From contig JANQJT010000123.1 of assembly GCA_028281485.1 (NCBI GenBank), positions 1 to 18,279 on the forward strand: a stretch of DNA of 18,279 bases, given 5' to 3'. Below are positions 16,400 to 18,279 of the stretch, in pieces; within the stretch, counting starts at the first letter, position 1, and every line of letters starts with the position of its first letter. This DNA is from Phycisphaeraceae bacterium (GTDB taxonomy: Bacteria; Planctomycetota; Phycisphaerae; Phycisphaerales; Zrk34). A program made the position numbers and the translations under genes. The notes beneath the pieces were generated by a model that did not search any database, was not told the DNA's origin, and was given only the letters and a program-made list of their open reading frames with translations.

Positions 16400-16634
16400 G
16401 CGTCATCACCTCCAGTAGATCCGCCAACTGTTTCTGCGTGTGATGAAACTGAATCATCGCCGCCGTATTCCGCCGCACCATCCCCACCAGCACGCCCAGC
16501 CGCTCATCCCGGCGAACGATCCGCTCGTGCGCCTCGCTCAACTGACGCTCACGCCGCCGCGAATGACCACGCTCCCACACCCACAGCACGCCCATCAATC
16601 CCGCCACGCCAAACTGCAACATCGCCTCAATCAC
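16368..16634 (-). CDS. small membrane protein with helical tail (i-spanin or BhlA/UviB-like)
   Basis: This 88-aa protein has one N-terminal membrane segment (about residues 5-20, MLQFGVAGLMGVLWVW) followed by a very charged helix (ERGHSRRRERQLSEAHERIVRRDERL) and a second amphipathic helix. This outline matches inner-membrane spanin subunits and the BhlA/UviB type of bacteriocin/holin-like proteins. The start is GTG at 16634, whose GTGA overlaps the TGA of the large upstream gene, with GGGAG about 6 nt before it, so translation is probably coupled. Its 3' end contains the ribosome site and start of the lipoprotein gene. Confidence 0.6.
   Translation of the reverse strand: MIEAMLQFGVAGLMGVLWVWERGHSRRRERQLSEAHERIVRRDERLGVLVGMVRRNTAAMIQFHHTQKQLADLLEVMTHEWVRGKGDR
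16405..16413 (-). promoter_or_regulatory. near-consensus Shine-Dalgarno inside the upstream gene
   Basis: GGAGGTGAT (minus strand, 16413-16405) ends 5 nt before the lipoprotein ATG at 16399. It lies within codons of the 88-aa gene and is the strongest ribosome site in the window. Confidence 0.8.
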
Positions 16635-18279
16635 ACCCGTCTCCCAATCCCCTCAAGCCCAACTTCCGTCCGCATCCGATCCCAATCCCACGTCACACGG
16701 CGCACCACGCGCGCCCCGCCATCGACACGCTCGCCGTCCAGCCCTACCGTCACCCGATCCCCAACACCCGCGCCCAGCACCAACCCGTCCAACACCACCG
16801 ACAACTTCGCCTGGTCCACACCCATCACCGGCGCCCGCTCATCCAACCAACGCCGCATCGCGCCACGACCATCCGTCTCGTCCGCCGGGCGCAAACCCGC
16901 TTCAATCTCACCGAAATACTTGCTCCCGCTGTCCACCCGCCGCCACGCAAAAAGCCCTCGCAAGTCAAACGCGCGCGTCGCATGCCCACCAGCAAACGGA
17001 TGACCCGCCCAGCGCACCACCTCTGTCCGAAGCGGATTGGTCAGCGTCGCCGTCACACGCACGCGTACGCCACCCGCCTTCGCCGACGCAAAGTAATCCC
17101 CGTCCAACACGTCGTCGTCCAGGTACACCCCCGCTCTCCCACGCTCGTTGGCCACGCGCCCCGGGTACAGTCGCCAGCTCAAACCGTTGTCATCCGAATA
17201 CTCCACCACCACGCCCAGGCTCCGGCCCGACGCATCCGCGCTCAGCGCACCACCAAACCGCAAGCCGGTCGGCTCAACCGCCCGGCCATCTCCAAACAAC
17301 CCCGTCAGATCGTACGCCGCCCCCCCCAGCGCCCCATCCTCGTTCAACACCCACAACCGATACACGTCCGCCACATCCTCAAACGCGCCACTCGTCGACC
17401 GCGCATACTCACCATCCGCCAGTCCCTCACCCGCAACATCCCACCCCGCAACCATCTCAAACGTCGACTCCACCACCTGGCCGCCGCACACACCCACCAT
17501 CTTCACCGCGCGGCCGCGCTCAATATCATCATCCACACCCGCCACCGCGCCTTCGCTCACCACCACGGAAACATCCCGTCCCCGCGCCAGCTCTCGCACA
17601 CCGCGCCGCTCAATCACACCCCCGCCATCCCAGCTCATCTCCCGCCGCACGACCAAGCCGTGTCGATCCAACAACCAGCGCAACACCGCGCCCAACTCCG
17701 CGCCCGCACCCCACGACCGACCCACCACACGTCCCAACACCCCCGCACCAACCAACCCAACATCCAAGCCCAGCCCCGCCCCATCACTCAACCGCACGAT
17801 CACATCACCCACACGCTCGCCCGAATCGATCGCGCCTTCTACCACGCCCTCAAGCAATCCGCTCCAGTCACACACGCCGCGCAGCTCATAACCATCTCGC
17901 TTCCCGTCCAACCGCTGACGCACCGCCGCCACACGCCCCACAAACAACACGCGCCCCGCAGCCTCAATCCCCTCCAACAACACAGGCTGAACCACCGTCA
18001 AACGCCTGCCCTCCAGATCAGACACACGCTCGCGCTCCCGCGGATCCCACCCACCACGCTCTCGCGCCACACCAATCGTCACCACGCGCTCATCGCAAGG
18101 CCCCGCCGCCTCCATTTCCAACACACACAAATCACCGCGCACCGCGCCATCGATCAACACCATCGCGCCGATCCCGCCGCCGCCAACCACACCCGCGCCC
18201 ACCATCGCCGTCGCGCCCTTGCTCATCACACCCGCTCCCACCATCGCCGTCGCGCCCTTGCTCATCACACCCGCTCCCA
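16631..18279 (-). CDS. putative phage tail/baseplate-like protein, 5' end open
   Basis: About 548 residues are visible. The frame runs off the right edge, although ATG 18265 or ATG 18226, each preceded by GGGAG, could be the true start. No exact family is recognised. Features suggesting a tail-hub-like protein are FVGRVAAVRQRL followed by a YELRGVCDWSGLLEG strand pair, a GERVGDVIVRLSDGAG segment like those in gpD/late-control hubs, and later beta-rich modules (VEYSDDNGLSW; GVRVRVTATL). The C-terminus has another beta region (DRVTVGLDGERVDGGARVV). The product is very rich in Val, Gly, Arg, Glu and Asp and poor in Lys and Asn, as expected from the G-rich coding strand. Its stop overlaps the start of the small membrane-protein gene. 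Neighbouring holin- and spanin-like genes strengthen the phage reading. A non-phage surface protein remains possible. Confidence 0.5.
   Translation of the reverse strand, partial: GAGVMSKGATAMVGAGVMSKGATAMVGAGVVGGGGIGAMVLIDGAVRGDLCVLEMEAAGPCDERVVTIGVARERGGWDPRERERVSDLEGRRLTVVQPVLLEGIEAAGRVLFVGRVAAVRQRLDGKRDGYELRGVCDWSGLLEGVVEGAIDSGERVGDVIVRLSDGAGLGLDVGLVGAGVLGRVVGRSWGAGAELGAVLRWLLDRHGLVVRREMSWDGGGVIERRGVRELARGRDVSVVVSEGAVAGVDDDIERGRAVKMVGVCGGQVVESTFEMVAGWDVAGEGLADGEYARSTSGAFEDVADVYRLWVLNEDGALGGAAYDLTGLFGDGRAVEPTGLRFGGALSADASGRSLGVVVEYSDDNGLSWRLYPGRVANERGRAGVYLDDDVLDGDYFASAKAGGVRVRVTATLTNPLRTEVVRWAGHPFAGGHATRAFDLRGLFAWRRVDSGSKYFGEIEAGLRPADETDGRGAMRRWLDERAPVMGVDQAKLSVVLDGLVLGAGVGDRVTVGLDGERVDGGARVVRRVTWDWDRMRTEVGLEGIGRRV
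18202..18279. repeat. perfect 39-bp tandem repeat (2 copies to the window edge)
   Basis: Positions 18202-18240 and 18241-18279 are identical 39-mers. Each encodes 13 residues in frame on the minus strand (MVGAGV followed by MSKGATA). A degenerate third piece at 18188-18201 matches the end of the unit at 13 of 14 bases. The array touches the window edge and may continue. Confidence 0.9.

Overview
The window is a stretch of GC-rich bacterial chromosome, most likely from the Planctomycetota (Phycisphaerae or close relatives). This rests on two PEP-CTERM proteins whose tails have the PEPAS...GGL...RRR form common in that phylum, on the mix of single-gene units, and on the high GC. It is an inference from gene content, because no rRNA or tRNA is present.

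Left part (1-4.7 kb). A stand-alone pyruvate, phosphate dikinase gene has a clear sigma70-type promoter and a strong intrinsic terminator. Two tandem, diverged paralogs for secreted PEP-CTERM proteins follow on the minus strand, each with its own promoter. Next to them is an orphan PEP-CTERM tail with no protein body.

Middle part (4.7-15.4 kb). These are short housekeeping and signalling units on both strands: a site-2-protease-like M50 protein behind a Cu/Zn-type permease (SO_0444/DUF318 family), a PilZ-like protein, a PIN-PhoH protein, a small P-loop kinase, a metallophosphoesterase, a Nif3-like protein, a PTPS-fold protein without its catalytic cysteine, an HD-GYP protein with a changed HD motif behind a sigma28-like promoter, a phosphoglucosamine-mutase-type enzyme and a lipoprotein. 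Three convergent pairs meet tail to tail with 3 bp between them or with overlapping stop codons. Several genes without a Shine-Dalgarno site have a -10-like hexamer 6-9 nt before the ATG, which points to leaderless transcripts.

Right part (15.4-18.3 kb). A tightly packed minus-strand operon looks phage-derived. It holds a large protein that may be a tail or baseplate component (cut by the window edge), a small one-TM protein, a lipoprotein whose start lies inside the previous gene, an 85-aa protein and a holin-like membrane protein. This resembles a tail-plus-lysis module of a prophage, tailocin or gene transfer agent. It shares the strong strand composition bias of its neighbours, which suggests long residence. 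A perfect 39-bp tandem repeat lies at the extreme right edge, inside the 5' end of the large gene.
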